A stretch of DNA of 64,000 nucleotides from Halomonas gemina (GCF_023554995.1 NZ_JAMJPK010000001.1:496001-560000); one strand, 5' to 3'. Positions 9,770-19,078 are shown, numbered from the stretch's first letter. The notes: generated by a model from the letters alone, not told the origin. A program made the numbers and translations.

Positions 9770-10921
9770 ATGACTGCCACACCTCCTCGCGCCGGAAGGC
9801 CTCGCCTGCTGCTGGTCGGCGCCGGGCATGCCCACCTGCACCTGATCCGACATCGCCACCGTCTCCAGGGCGCCGAGGTGACCCTCGTCGACCCCGGCAG
9901 CTTCTGGTATTCGGGGAGGGCCAGCGGCATGCTCGGCGCCCGCCACACGCCCGCCGAGGATCGCCTGGACCCGACCCGCCTGGCGGCCCGCTACGGCGTG
10001 CAGGCCCTGCGGGGCCGCCTGGCACACCTCGACCCGCAGGCACGAATCGCTCGGCTGGAGGACGGTCGCGAACTCGACTTCTCGCTGCTCTCGCTCAACC
10101 TGGGGTCGCGCACCCCCTGCCCCGCACCGCGCACGCCGGGACCCCATGTCTGGGCGGTCAAGCCGATCCCGCGTCTGCTCGCCCTGCGCCACTGCCTGGA
10201 AAAGGAGTTCTCCCGGGGCCTGGCCCCCCGGCTGGTCGTCGTCGGGGGTGGCCCGAGTGGCGTGGAGGTGGCCTGCCAGCTGCGCGAACTGGCCCGACGC
10301 CATGGCGCCCGCCCCGAGATCCAGCTGGTGACCCGCGGCGAGCGGCTGCTGGAAGGCGCCCCCGCGGGGGCCGTGCGCTGGCTGATGCGCCAGCTGGAGC
10401 GGCGCGAGATCCGGGTGAGGCTCGGCCTCGACGTCACCGGCCATGCCGCCGGCGGCCTGACCTTCGCCACCGAGGCCAATGCCTGGGGCGAGGACAGCCT
10501 GCAATGGCTGCCGGCCGACCATGTCGTGCATGCCACAGGGCTGGCCCCGCCCGAGGTGGTCGAACGGCTGGGCCTGCCACTGATCCCCGGTCGTGGCCTG
10601 GCGGTGGAGGCGACCCTGCAGAGCCCCGGCCACCCCGACATCTTCGCCGCCGGGGACTGTGCGGCCATGCTGCACCACGCGCTGCCGCGCCTGCGCATCC
10701 ACGGCATCCGCCAGGCCCCGGTGCTGCTCGCCAACCTGGCGGCACGCCTGACCGGTGGCCCCCTGACCCCCTACGTTCCCCAGCGGCTGGCCCTGGCGGT
10801 CCTCGAGCTGGGCGCCGGCCAGGGACTCGCCATCCGCGGCCGCCGCTGGTGGGGCGGCCGCCTGGCCCTGGCCTGGAAGCGACGACTGGACCACCGTTTT
10901 CTTCGCCAATACCTGACCTGA
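9770..10921 (+). CDS. FAD-dependent pyridine nucleotide-disulfide oxidoreductase (SelD-associated type)
   Basis: Two-dinucleotide-binding-domain flavoprotein of 383 residues, related to NDH-2 and sulfide:quinone reductase. The FAD-binding motif is LLLVGAGHAHLHLIR near residue 14, the NAD(P) site is LVVVGGGPSGVEVACQLREL near 157, and the late FAD motif is DIFAAGDCAAM. GAGHAHLHLIR is typical of the subgroup often fused to selenide water dikinase SelD, but no selD lies within the window. There is no C-terminal membrane helix and no redox CxxC, so it is not a thioredoxin-reductase-type enzyme. Substrate and partner are unknown. Confidence 0.8.
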   Translation: MTATPPRAGRPRLLLVGAGHAHLHLIRHRHRLQGAEVTLVDPGSFWYSGRASGMLGARHTPAEDRLDPTRLAARYGVQALRGRLAHLDPQARIARLEDGRELDFSLLSLNLGSRTPCPAPRTPGPHVWAVKPIPRLLALRHCLEKEFSRGLAPRLVVVGGGPSGVEVACQLRELARRHGARPEIQLVTRGERLLEGAPAGAVRWLMRQLERREIRVRLGLDVTGHAAGGLTFATEANAWGEDSLQWLPADHVVHATGLAPPEVVERLGLPLIPGRGLAVEATLQSPGHPDIFAAGDCAAMLHHALPRLRIHGIRQAPVLLANLAARLTGGPLTPYVPQRLALAVLELGAGQGLAIRGRRWWGGRLALAWKRRLDHRFLRQYLT

Positions 10922-10961
10922 CGGAGGGAGCGAGGCCAGCAAAGGCTAACCCGACGCCGCG

Positions 10962-12236
10962 TCAGGCCTGACTGACGGCCAGCGCCTGGTCCAGGTCCGC
11001 GAGGATATCGTCGACGTGCTCGATGCCGATGGAGAGGCGGACCATGTCGGGCTTCACCCCGGCCGCCTTGAGCTCCTCGTCGTTGAGCTGGCGGTGGGTG
11101 GTGGAGGCCGGGATCGACGAACAGGTCTTGGCATCGCCGATGTTGACCAGGCGCAGGATCATGCCGAGCGCGTCATAGAAGCGTGCACCGGCCTCGCGCC
11201 CGCCCTGGATACCGAAGCTGAGGATGCCCGAGGCACGCCCGCCCATATAGCGCTGTGCCAGGCCGTGGTCCCGGTGGCTCGGCAGGCCGGCGTACTGCAC
11301 CCAGGTCACCGCGGGGTGCCCGTCGAGGTACTCGGCCACCTTCAGGGCGTTGTCGCAGGTGCGCTCGATGCGCAGCGACAGGGTCTCGAGTCCCTGCAGC
11401 AGGTTCCAGGCCGCCTGGGCGGAGAGCGCCGCCCCCATGTTGCGCAGCGGCACCACCCGCGCACGGCCGATGAAGGCGGCCTCGCCCAGGTCGCGGGTGT
11501 AGCAGACGCCGTGGTAGGAGACGTCCGGCTCGTTGAGCAGCGGGAAACGCTCGGGGTGCTCGGTCCAGGGGAAACGGCCGGAGTCGACGATCACCCCGCC
11601 CACCGTGGTGCCATGACCACCGATATACTTGGTGGCCGAATGGATGACGATGTCGGCGCCGTGCTCGATGGGCCGCCACAGGAAGGGCGTCGGCACGGTG
11701 TTGTCGACGATCACCGGCACGCCGTGGCGATGGGCGGCATCAGCCAGGGCCGCCATGTCCACCACGCTGCCGGAGGGGTTGCCCACGCTCTCGCAGAACA
11801 CCGCCTTGGTGCGGGCGTCGATCAACGACTCGAGGCCGGCGATGTCGTCCTTGTCGGCGAAGCGTACCTCGATGCCCTGGCGCGGCAGCGTATGCGCGAA
11901 GAGGTTGTAGGTGCCACCGTAGAGCTCGCTGATGGAGACGATATTGTCACCGGCCTCGGCGATGGTCTGGATGGCGTAGGTGATGGCCGCCATGCCCGAC
12001 GCCACGGCCAGCCCGGCGATGCCCCCCTCCAGGGCCGCCACGCGCTGCTCGAGCACCGCACAGGTGGGATTCATGATCCGCGAGTAGATGTTGCCCTCGA
12101 CCTTGAGGTCGAAGAGGTCCGCCGCATGCTGGGCGCTGTCGAACGAGAACGAGGTGGTCTGGTGGATGGGCACCGCCACGGCATGCTGGTCATCGGGGGC
12201 GTAGCCGTGGTGCAGGGCGAGGGTCTCGGGCTTCAT
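10962..12236 (-). CDS. metY: O-acetylhomoserine sulfhydrylase (aminocarboxypropyltransferase)
   Basis: PLP enzyme of the Cys/Met metabolism family that makes homocysteine from O-acetylhomoserine and sulfide. The 424-residue length fits MetY rather than the shorter MetB/MetZ. Key sites: the PLP-binding lysine K203 in HSATKYIGGHGT, the phosphate-contact segment ASGMAAITYAI, and CESVGNPSGSVVD. The C-terminus has the usual SSIPASTTHRQL and RLSIGIEHVDDILADLDQAL. It lies head to head with a SulP-family anion transporter gene across 146 bp, which fits a role in sulfur assimilation. Confidence 0.93.
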   Translation of the reverse strand: MKPETLALHHGYAPDDQHAVAVPIHQTTSFSFDSAQHAADLFDLKVEGNIYSRIMNPTCAVLEQRVAALEGGIAGLAVASGMAAITYAIQTIAEAGDNIVSISELYGGTYNLFAHTLPRQGIEVRFADKDDIAGLESLIDARTKAVFCESVGNPSGSVVDMAALADAAHRHGVPVIVDNTVPTPFLWRPIEHGADIVIHSATKYIGGHGTTVGGVIVDSGRFPWTEHPERFPLLNEPDVSYHGVCYTRDLGEAAFIGRARVVPLRNMGAALSAQAAWNLLQGLETLSLRIERTCDNALKVAEYLDGHPAVTWVQYAGLPSHRDHGLAQRYMGGRASGILSFGIQGGREAGARFYDALGMILRLVNIGDAKTCSSIPASTTHRQLNDEELKAAGVKPDMVRLSIGIEHVDDILADLDQALAVSQA

Positions 12237-12382
12237 GGCGTGTCCTTCTGCGTCGTTGTGGGAGTATCCACTGTTTCACCCGATGCTAACCAACCCTGAA
12301 CCCGACGACCAATATCGTTTAGTCTGGTAGCCATGCCTCGGGGCCGCTCCCGTCGACCCTGCCACCGACATGGCGAACAAGG

Positions 12383-14101
12383 ATGCTCAAGCGCTACCTG
12401 CCGATCCTCACCTGGCTGCCCCACTACACTCGCCGGCTGGCCGGCGCCGACCTGATGGCCGGGGTGATCGTCACCGCGCTGGTGATTCCCCAGTCGCTGG
12501 CCTATGCCCTGCTCGCCGGCCTCCCTGCGGTAGTCGGCCTCTATGCCAGCATCCTGCCGGCCATCGCCTATGCCCTGCTCGGCACCAGCCGCACCCTGGC
12601 CGTGGGCCCGGTGGCGATCATCGCCCTGATGAGCGGTGCCGCCCTCTCCGGGGTGGCCACCCCGGGCAGCTCGGACTACCTGCAGGCGGCCCTGGTGCTC
12701 TCGCTGCTCTCCGGGCTGATGCTCACCGCCATGGGCCTGCTGCGCCTGGGCTTCTTCGCCAACTTCCTGAGTCATCCGGTGATCGCGGGGTTCCTCTCCG
12801 CCTCGGCGGTACTGATCGCCGCCAGCCAGGCCGCCCACCTGCTGGGCATTCAGGCAAGCGGGTTCACGGCGCTGGGCCTGCTTGTCAGCCTCGCCGGCGA
12901 CTTGGGGCAGACCCACGGGCCGACCCTGCTGCTCGGCCTGGGCTGCCTGGCCTTCCTGGTCGGGATGCGACGCTACGGGGAACGGCTGCTGCGGGCGGTG
13001 AGGCTGCCCAAGGGGCTGGCTTCGCTACTGACCCGGGCCGGCCCGGTGATCGCGGTGGTGGCGACGACGCTGTTGAGCTGGTGGCTCGGGCTCGCGGACC
13101 GCGGCGTGGCGGTGATCGGCGCCATCCCCGGGGGGCTGCCGCCACTGAGCCTGCCGCCGCTGGACCTGCCGCTATGGCGCAGCCTGCTGATTCCGGCCCT
13201 GCTGATCAGCGTGGTGGGCTTCGTCGAGTCGATCTCCATGGCCCAGATGCTGGCCGCCAAGCGCCGCGAGCGGATCTCGCCCAACCAGGAACTGGTGGGG
13301 CTGGGGGGCGCCAACCTTGCCGCGGCCTTCTCCGGGGGCATGCCGGTAACCGGGGGACTGTCGCGCACCGTGATCAACTTCGAGTCCGGGGCCCGTACGC
13401 CCATGGCCGGGCTCTTCGCGGCGCTGGGCATCGCGGCGGCGACCCTGGCGCTGACGCCTTTGCTGCAGCACCTGCCCATCGCCACCCTGGCGGCCATCAT
13501 CACCGTCTCCATCCTGACCCTGGTGGATATCCCCCTCGTGCGCCAGACCTGGCGCTACTCGCGCAGCGACTTCTCGGCCATGGCGGTGACCATCGTGCTA
13601 ACGCTGGTCGAGGGGGTCGAGGCCGGCATCATCTCCGGGGTCCTGCTCTCCATCGCCCTCTTCCTCTACCGCACCAGCCGACCGCACAGCGTGCTGGTGG
13701 GACGCATCGACGGCACCGAGCACTTCCGCAGCATCGAGCGCCACGAGACCGAGACCGTCAGCCACCTGGCCATGCTGCGCGTCGACGAGAGCCTCTACTT
13801 CGCCAATGCCCGCTACCTCGAGGACACCGTCTATGCGTTGGTGGCGAGCCGCCCGGAACTCGAGCACGTGGTGCTGATCTGCTCGGCGGTCAACCTGATC
13901 GACGCCTCGGCGCTGGAGAGCCTCGACGCCATCAACGCGCGGCTCGAGGACTCCGGGGTCACCCTGCACCTGGCCGAGGTCAAGGGACCGGTGATGGACC
14001 GCCTCAAGCACAGCGACTTCCTCGACGATCTCACCGGACGGGTCTTCCTCAGCACCTATGCGGCCTGGCAGGAGCTCAAGCGCTCGCCCGAGACGGCCTG
14101 A
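12383..14101 (+). CDS. SulP-family inorganic anion transporter with STAS domain
   Basis: Predicted sulfate (or other anion, possibly bicarbonate) transporter of 572 residues. The N-terminus has the SulP signature region (DLMAGVIVTALVIPQSLAYA and GLPAVVGLYASILP), about 11-14 helices follow, and a cytoplasmic STAS domain covers about residues 440-560 (VSHLAMLRVDESLYFANARY; VNLIDASALESL). Divergent from metY, which favours sulfate as the substrate, but SulP proteins carry several anions and the substrate cannot be read from sequence. The end lies 11 bp from the convergent lhgO. Confidence 0.9.
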   Translation: MLKRYLPILTWLPHYTRRLAGADLMAGVIVTALVIPQSLAYALLAGLPAVVGLYASILPAIAYALLGTSRTLAVGPVAIIALMSGAALSGVATPGSSDYLQAALVLSLLSGLMLTAMGLLRLGFFANFLSHPVIAGFLSASAVLIAASQAAHLLGIQASGFTALGLLVSLAGDLGQTHGPTLLLGLGCLAFLVGMRRYGERLLRAVRLPKGLASLLTRAGPVIAVVATTLLSWWLGLADRGVAVIGAIPGGLPPLSLPPLDLPLWRSLLIPALLISVVGFVESISMAQMLAAKRRERISPNQELVGLGGANLAAAFSGGMPVTGGLSRTVINFESGARTPMAGLFAALGIAAATLALTPLLQHLPIATLAAIITVSILTLVDIPLVRQTWRYSRSDFSAMAVTIVLTLVEGVEAGIISGVLLSIALFLYRTSRPHSVLVGRIDGTEHFRSIERHETETVSHLAMLRVDESLYFANARYLEDTVYALVASRPELEHVVLICSAVNLIDASALESLDAINARLEDSGVTLHLAEVKGPVMDRLKHSDFLDDLTGRVFLSTYAAWQELKRSPETA

Positions 14102-14112
14102 TGGCTGGGCCG

Positions 14113-15312
14113 TCAACCGACCTCCACCTGCTCCTTCACCTTGTCGACGATATAGCGCCCGATGGGCAGTGCCGAGGTGGCCGCCGGCGACGGCGCGTTG
14201 CAGACGTTGACGGTGCGTCGCGTGTTGACGAACAGGAAGTCATCGATCAGCCGCCCGTCGCGGGAGACCGCCTGGGCGCGCACCCCGGCCGGCCAGGGCT
14301 GGAGGTCCTCGAGGGTCAGCTCGGGACAGTAGCGTCGCACCAGCGAAAGGTAGCGGCGCCGGGAGAAGGCGTTGCGCAGCTCCGCCAGCCCCGGACCCAC
14401 GTTGCTGGCCAGCATCCGCCACACCCCGGGATGGGTGAACATCCGCGCCAGGTCCGGCAGCGAGACATCCGACTTGCGATACCCCTCCCGGGCCAGCGCC
14501 AGCACGGCATTGGGACCGATCGTGACGCCTCCACCGATCATCGGCGTCAGGTGCACGCCGAGGAAGGGCATGGCCGGATCGGGGATGGGGTAGACCAGGT
14601 GGTTGACGATGCCGTCACGCGCCTCTGGCAGGCGGAAGTACTCGCCGCGGAAGGGGCAGATGATGAAGCCAGGATCGCGCCCCAGCATCCTCACGACGCG
14701 ATCGGCCATCAGCCCGGCGCAGGAGACCAGATAGCGGGTGGAGAACTCGTCATCACGGGTCCTGACCACCACCTCGCCGGGGCGCTCGTCGATCGCGGTC
14801 ACCTCCTGATCGAAACGGACCTGCCCGCCACGCTGCTCGAACTCCCCGGCCATGGCCCGGGTCACCCGGGAATAGTCGACGATGCCGCTGGAGGGCACGA
14901 AGAGCGCCCCGACACCGGTGATCGCCGGCTCCCGCTCGGCAAGCGCCTCGGCGGATAGCCATTCGCACTCGAGGCCATTGGCAGCGGTTCGCTCCCAGAG
15001 CCCCTGCATGCGCTCGAGTTCGAGGTCGCTGGTCGCCACCAGCAGCTTGCCGCAGGTGCGGGTCTCGATGCCATGGGCCTCGCAGAACGCGCGGGTGGCC
15101 CGGTTGCCCTCGCGGCAGAAGCGCGCCTTGAGGCTGCCGGGGGCATAGTAGACCCCGGCATGGATGACGCCGCTGTTGCGGCCGCTCTGGTGGCGGGCCG
15201 CGCCAGACTCCTTCTCGAGCAGCAGGATGCGCCTGTCGGGAAAGGTCTCGCTCAGCTGCATGGCGGTGGACATGCCGAGGATACCCCCGCCGATGATGAT
15301 GAAGTCGTACAA
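14113..15312 (-). CDS. lhgO: L-2-hydroxyglutarate oxidase/dehydrogenase LhgO
   Basis: FAD enzyme that oxidises L-2-hydroxyglutarate to 2-oxoglutarate, passing electrons to the respiratory chain. The 399-residue DAO-fold protein begins MYDFIIIGGGILGMSTAMQL, the dinucleotide-binding motif, and contains the LhgO hallmarks ESGAARHQSGRNSGVIHAG and YYAPGSLKARFC. The start codon is TTG; no better start is present upstream. In E. coli the gene sits with csiD (glutarate hydroxylase) and csiR. Here csiR is divergent next door and csiD is absent, so the enzyme may serve L-2HG from another source. Confidence 0.93.
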   Translation of the reverse strand: MYDFIIIGGGILGMSTAMQLSETFPDRRILLLEKESGAARHQSGRNSGVIHAGVYYAPGSLKARFCREGNRATRAFCEAHGIETRTCGKLLVATSDLELERMQGLWERTAANGLECEWLSAEALAEREPAITGVGALFVPSSGIVDYSRVTRAMAGEFEQRGGQVRFDQEVTAIDERPGEVVVRTRDDEFSTRYLVSCAGLMADRVVRMLGRDPGFIICPFRGEYFRLPEARDGIVNHLVYPIPDPAMPFLGVHLTPMIGGGVTIGPNAVLALAREGYRKSDVSLPDLARMFTHPGVWRMLASNVGPGLAELRNAFSRRRYLSLVRRYCPELTLEDLQPWPAGVRAQAVSRDGRLIDDFLFVNTRRTVNVCNAPSPAATSALPIGRYIVDKVKEQVEVG

Positions 15313-15455
15313 GGCTCACCTCGGGATGACAGGCATGTGAAAGGGAGAATATCCATGATCACTGACTGTTTCCATTTTTCGATGCTCCACGGCACGATTC
15401 ACCACAGTGGCGATGATTGGGTATGATGGCACCACATCCGGAACGACAGCGCGCC

Positions 15456-16142
15456 ATGGACACCATCTCGAAACAGAACCTGGGCGTCAGTGCCTACCAC
15501 TGGCTCAAACGCGACATCATCCGCGGCGTCTTCACGCCCGGCGAGAAGCTGCTGATGAGCGGTCTCAAGGAGCGCTACGGGCTGGGCATCGGCCCCCTGC
15601 GCGAAGCCCTTTCGCAGCTGGTGGCCGAGAGCCTGGTGGTGGCCATCAGCCAGCGTGGCTATCGGGTGGCGCCGATGTCGCTGTCGGAACTCGCCGATCT
15701 CTATGACGCCCGGGCCCAGCTCGAGGGGCTCGTCCTGGAGCTTGCCATCCAGCGCGGCGGCGACGACTGGGAGGCCGAGATCCTGGCCAAGGCCCATACG
15801 CTGGCCAAGGTGACGGAGGTCAACAGCTCCGAGGAACTGCTCGACGTCTGGGATACCCGTCACAAGGCCTTCCACACCGCCATCGCCGCCGGCTGCAACT
15901 CCCCCCAACTGCTCAAGGTCCGCGAGGGCCTGTTCGACCAGGTGGAGCGCTACCGCCATCTCTGGCTGCGCGAGACTGTCTTCTCCGCCGAGGCCCTGGA
16001 GCGCAAGCGGCGCGAACATGCCGCCCTGGTTGAGGTCATCCTCTCCCGCGACGCCCCGCGCGCCGCCGAGATGATGCGCGAGCACCTGATGACGCCGGTG
16101 CCCATCATCACCGAGGTCATGCAGCGGCGGGGGCTGGCGTGA
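15456..16142 (+). CDS. csiR: GntR-family regulator CsiR (FCD subfamily)
   Basis: DNA-binding repressor of 228 residues with an N-terminal GntR winged helix (YHWLKRDIIRGVFTPGEKL, RYGLGIGPLREALSQL, QRGYRVAPMS) and a C-terminal FCD ligand domain with likely metal-binding His/Asp (DTRHKAFHTAIAAGC, REHAALVEVILSRDA). Wording throughout matches E. coli CsiR, which responds to glutarate. The ATG at 15456 (MDTISKQN) was chosen over the in-frame start at 15417. The divergent position next to lhgO indicates that it controls lhgO and itself from the 143-bp gap. Confidence 0.9.
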   Translation: MDTISKQNLGVSAYHWLKRDIIRGVFTPGEKLLMSGLKERYGLGIGPLREALSQLVAESLVVAISQRGYRVAPMSLSELADLYDARAQLEGLVLELAIQRGGDDWEAEILAKAHTLAKVTEVNSSEELLDVWDTRHKAFHTAIAAGCNSPQLLKVREGLFDQVERYRHLWLRETVFSAEALERKRREHAALVEVILSRDAPRAAEMMREHLMTPVPIITEVMQRRGLA

Positions 16143-16319
16143 GGCCCTATCCCCCCTGTTGAGGCCGGGTACTCCATTATTCGACTGATAGTTGTCACAC
16201 CGCCGTCATCGTCAGGCATGAAACTTCGCCTCAGACATCTCCTGAACAACATGCCAATGTTACACTCAGGATACAATCGATGCGTCCGGGGATCCGGCGC
16301 CAGCCCCAGGAGACAGACC

Positions 16320-16529
16320 ATGCCTCACCTGCTGCGTTTTTCCCGCGACCTGGAAGCCCGCCTCGAGCGTGCCAGCCACCATACCGGCATCACCAAGGCC
16401 GAACTGATCGAGCGCCTGGTGCAGGACGGCCTGACCGACCTGGAGACCCAGCTGCTGATCGAGGGCGCGGCTCCTCGCGCTGAGCGCAGCATCGACCAGC
16501 TGCTGCGCGAGAGCGGCCTGGGTGCCTGA
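16320..16529 (+). CDS. Small ribbon-helix-helix-like protein
   Basis: A 69-residue protein starting at ATG 16320, behind a clear AGGAG site (CCAGGAGACAGACC). An upstream in-frame ATG at 16218 has no such site. The first 45 residues (RFSRDLEARLERASHHTGI, TKAELIERLVQDGL) have the strand plus two-helix pattern of CopG/Arc-type ribbon-helix-helix proteins. The C-terminal half (APRAERSIDQLLRESGLGA) resembles the toxin-contacting tails of some antitoxins, but no toxin gene is adjacent. The TGA stop lies inside the first copy of a 13-bp tandem repeat. Function unknown; the DNA-binding call is moderate. Confidence 0.65.
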   Translation: MPHLLRFSRDLEARLERASHHTGITKAELIERLVQDGLTDLETQLLIEGAAPRAERSIDQLLRESGLGA

Positions 16530-16647
16530 ACTGGGTGCCTGAACTGGGTGCCTGAACTGGGTGCCTGAACTGGGTGCCTGAACTGGGTGCCTGAACTGGG
16601 TGCCTGAACTGGGTGCCTGAACTGGGTGCCTGAACTGGGTGCCTGAA
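16522..16647. repeat. 13-bp tandem repeat, 9 full copies plus a partial
   Basis: The unit GTGCCTGAACTGG is repeated nine times without a mismatch, followed by nine bases of a tenth copy. The first copy supplies the last Ala codon and the TGA of the small RHH-like gene. Because 13 is not a multiple of 3, all reading frames are visited; on the minus strand the repeat is open and encodes a repeating peptide, but that frame has no gene-like features. Just after it, GCCTGAG/CTCAGGC (16654-16674) forms a hairpin spanning the pxpC stop. Confidence 0.97.
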
Positions 16648-16668
16648 AGAGTTGCCTGAGACGGCACC

Positions 16669-17601
16669 TCAGGCGAAAACGGCGCGAAAGCTTTGGTAGG
16701 CCGCCAACGCCTGCTCGGTCGCAACCGCCTTCAGCCGCACCTCCTGGCCCGGCAGGCACTGGGCCAGCCGTGAGCAGGCCAGCGGCGAGAGGGCCCCGAG
16801 CCGGGGGTAGCCGCCGATGGTCTGGCGGTCGTTGAGCAGGGCAATGGGCTGGCCGTCGGGGGGCACCTGCACCGCGCCCAGGCCGATCCCCTCGGAGATC
16901 ATGCTGGCCATCCGGCAATCGAGCCGCGGACCGCTCAGGCGCACGCCCATGCGATCGGCGCGATCGTCCACCCGCCAAGGGGCATTGAACGCCTGGAAGA
17001 GGCTCTCACCGCTGAACTCGCCCACCTGGGCGCCCGGCAGCAGCGCCAGCTCGGCCGGCCGGCGATAGTCGACCTGCGCCTCCCGGGGCGCCACGCGACC
17101 GGCGTCGGCACACCGTGGCGTGACCCGCAGAGCGTCACCCTCGGCCAACCGGTGACCCAGGCCATCATGGCCGCCCAGCCCCTCACGTACCACGCAGGCC
17201 ACGCTGCCCAGCACCGGCGCCGCCGCGAAACCACCGGCCACCGCCAGGTAGGCCCTGAGGCCGTTGACCGGCGCACCGAAGGCGAGCCGCTGGCCCGCCT
17301 TCACCGACAGCGATCGCCAGCCGTCGAGGGGCTCGCCATCCAGGGTCGCCGACAGGTCCGCCCCCGCCACGGCCACTACCAGGTCCTGCTCGGCGACGAG
17401 TTCGAGCCCGCCGAAGGTCACTTCCAGGGCCGGGGTACCCCAAGCGTTGCCGGCGAGCTGGTTGGCCCAGGCCCAGCCATGCAGGTCTGCCGGCCCACCC
17501 TGGGTCACCCCCAGCCGTCGCACCCCGAAGCGTCCGGCATCCTGAAGCAGCGCCAGGGGACCGGCGCGCGCCACCCTCAGGCCGTCTGTCGCATGCGTCA
17601 T
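16669..17601 (-). CDS. pxpC: 5-oxoprolinase subunit PxpC (biotin-dependent carboxylase-like, YbgK/KipA)
   Basis: One of three subunits of the bacterial ATP-dependent 5-oxoprolinase, which converts 5-oxoproline (pyroglutamate) to glutamate. The 310-residue protein has the family N-terminal GPLALLQDAGRFGVRRLGVTQGGPAD and the later MASMISEGIGLGAVQVPPDGQPIALLNDRQTIGGYP block. It is the last of pxpA-pxpB-pxpC, and its ATG overlaps the pxpB TGA by four bases (ATGA). Older annotations call it allophanate hydrolase subunit 2 or KipI antagonist; the pxpABC arrangement favours 5-oxoprolinase. Confidence 0.92.
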   Translation of the reverse strand: MTHATDGLRVARAGPLALLQDAGRFGVRRLGVTQGGPADLHGWAWANQLAGNAWGTPALEVTFGGLELVAEQDLVVAVAGADLSATLDGEPLDGWRSLSVKAGQRLAFGAPVNGLRAYLAVAGGFAAAPVLGSVACVVREGLGGHDGLGHRLAEGDALRVTPRCADAGRVAPREAQVDYRRPAELALLPGAQVGEFSGESLFQAFNAPWRVDDRADRMGVRLSGPRLDCRMASMISEGIGLGAVQVPPDGQPIALLNDRQTIGGYPRLGALSPLACSRLAQCLPGQEVRLKAVATEQALAAYQSFRAVFA

Positions 17602-18326
17602 CTTCCCTCCTCCATCGGACGGGTGTCGCCACCCAGGCGCTCGAACTCGCTACGCTCGATGGGCACGAAGCGCACCCGATCACCCACCTGGAGCAGACTG
17701 AAGCCCTCCCGGTCACGGTCGAAGAGCACCGCAGGCGTCCGACCGATGAGGTTCCAGCCGCCCGGCGTGACCGCGGGGTAGGCCGCGGTCTGTCGCCCGG
17801 CCACGGCCACGCTGCCCGCCGGCACGCGCCGCCGCGGGGTATCCAGCCGTGGCGCCTCGAGCCTGGCATCGACGCTGCCCATGAAGGCGAAGCCCGGGGC
17901 AAAGCCCAGGGCGAAGACCCGATAGCTGCGCTCACTGTGGCAGGCCACCACCTCCTCGCAGCTCATGCCGGCCAGCTCGGCCAGTCGCGCGAGCTCGGGC
18001 CCCACCGAGGCGTCGTACCAGACCGGCAGCTCCTTGACCGGTGCGTCCGCCGCCTCCTCGTCGGGTTGAAGCCGCTGCAGGAGTTCGATCAGCCATCGCC
18101 TGGCTTCGTCCGGCGAGAGTCGCAGCGGGTCGAAGGTCACCAGCACGGTGGTATAGGACGGCACCAGATCGACCAGGCGGTCGCCGAAGGCCGTCTCGCA
18201 CTCTCTCACCAGGGCGGTGAGCCAGGGCATGTTGGCCTCGTCGATGGCATCGAACAGCCGCACCATCCAGCCGTCCAGCCCGGCGGGCTCGAGGCGTGGC
18301 AGCCCCTGCGGAAATGGCGTACTCAT
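17598..18326 (-). CDS. pxpB: 5-oxoprolinase subunit PxpB (YbgJ/KipI)
   Basis: Second subunit of 5-oxoprolinase, 242 residues. Recognisable family blocks are [20 protein letters not shown], the [19 protein letters not shown] segment, and the cyclophilin-like C-terminal part [19 protein letters not shown] with [19 protein letters not shown] and [11 protein letters not shown]. Both junctions are ATGA overlaps (with pxpA upstream and pxpC downstream), so the three subunits are translated together in fixed proportion. Confidence 0.93.
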   Translation of the reverse strand: MSTPFPQGLPRLEPAGLDGWMVRLFDAIDEANMPWLTALVRECETAFGDRLVDLVPSYTTVLVTFDPLRLSPDEARRWLIELLQRLQPDEEAADAPVKELPVWYDASVGPELARLAELAGMSCEEVVACHSERSYRVFALGFAPGFAFMGSVDARLEAPRLDTPRRRVPAGSVAVAGRQTAAYPAVTPGGWNLIGRTPAVLFDRDREGFSLLQVGDRVRFVPIERSEFERLGGDTRPMEEGR

Positions 18327-19078
18327 GAGGCACTCGCCAGGCCGTTGAGCGCCTCGCGAATCGCCTTGATGGCGGCGATCGACTCGGGATTGTCGCCGTG
18401 CACGCAGAGGGTATCGGCGGCCAGCACCAGGTCGCTGCCGTCGCTGGCCGTGAGCGGCTCGCCACGGGCGATGCGCTGCGCCTGGTCAACGATCACCTCG
18501 GGGTCGTGATGCACGGCCCCCAGCTCTCGCCGAGAGACCAGCCGTCCCTCGCCGTCGTAGGCGCGGTCGGCGAAGGCCTCGAACCATAGCGTCACGCCAT
18601 GCCGCTCGGCCAGCTCCCGTGGCGCGGAGGTATCCCGGGTGGCCATTACCATCAGCGGCAGCTGGACGTCATAGGCCACCAGCGCCCGCATCACCGCGTC
18701 GAGAATCTCCGGGTCGCGCATCATGTCGTTGTAGAGCGCCCCGTGGGGCTTGACGTAACCGACCTCCAGGCCCTCGGCCCGGCAGACCCCGGCCAGGGCA
18801 CCGACCTGGTAGAGCACCAGGTTCTCGACCTCCTCGGCCGAGCAGGCCATCGAGCGCCGCCCGAAGCCGACCATGTCCGGATAGGCGGGGTGGGCACCCA
18901 CGGTGACGCCATGGCGCTTGGCCAGCCGCACGGTCATGCGGATCACGTCGGGGTCGGAGGCGTGGAAGCCACAGGCCACGTTGGCCAGGTCCACATGAGG
19001 CATCACCTCATGATCCAGCCCCATGACCCAGGGACCGAAGCTCTCGCCCATATCGGCATTGAGCAGCAGGCTCTTCAT
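18323..19078 (-). CDS. pxpA: 5-oxoprolinase subunit PxpA (LamB/YcsF family)
   Basis: Third subunit of 5-oxoprolinase, 251 residues, LamB/YcsF TIM-barrel family. Conserved segments: [64 protein letters not shown] and [14 protein letters not shown]. The ATG at 19078 is preceded by a perfect AGGAGG, which decides the start over an in-frame ATG 14 codons upstream. It is the first gene of the pxpABC operon. A TRAP transporter operon runs divergently from the same 214-bp gap, pointing to joint uptake and hydrolysis of 5-oxoproline or a related acid. Confidence 0.94.
   Translation of the reverse strand: MKSLLLNADMGESFGPWVMGLDHEVMPHVDLANVACGFHASDPDVIRMTVRLAKRHGVTVGAHPAYPDMVGFGRRSMACSAEEVENLVLYQVGALAGVCRAEGLEVGYVKPHGALYNDMMRDPEILDAVMRALVAYDVQLPLMVMATRDTSAPRELAERHGVTLWFEAFADRAYDGEGRLVSRRELGAVHHDPEVIVDQAQRIARGEPLTASDGSDLVLAADTLCVHGDNPESIAAIKAIREALNGLASAS

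Noticed and set aside
9770..10921. Type II NADH dehydrogenase or sulfide:quinone reductase
   Set aside because: It lacks the C-terminal amphipathic membrane anchor and the SQR cysteines; the GAGHAHLHLIR start fits the SelD-associated subgroup better.
12370..14958. Very long open frame overlapping the SulP gene and running into lhgO in another frame, with similar long antisense frames opposite yejF, ppiD and lon
   Set aside because: Composition is typical of GC-rich shadow frames (Ala/Arg/Pro/Gly runs) with no domain-like segments, while the overlapping frames encode well-known proteins.
16522..16647. Possible CRISPR array at the 13-bp repeat
   Set aside because: Units are contiguous without spacers, far too short, and no cas genes are present.
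16266..16978. Minus-strand frame through the 13-bp repeat encoding a repetitive peptide
   Set aside because: The repeat is open only because 13 bp cycles through all frames; it overlaps pxpC out of frame and has no convincing start site.
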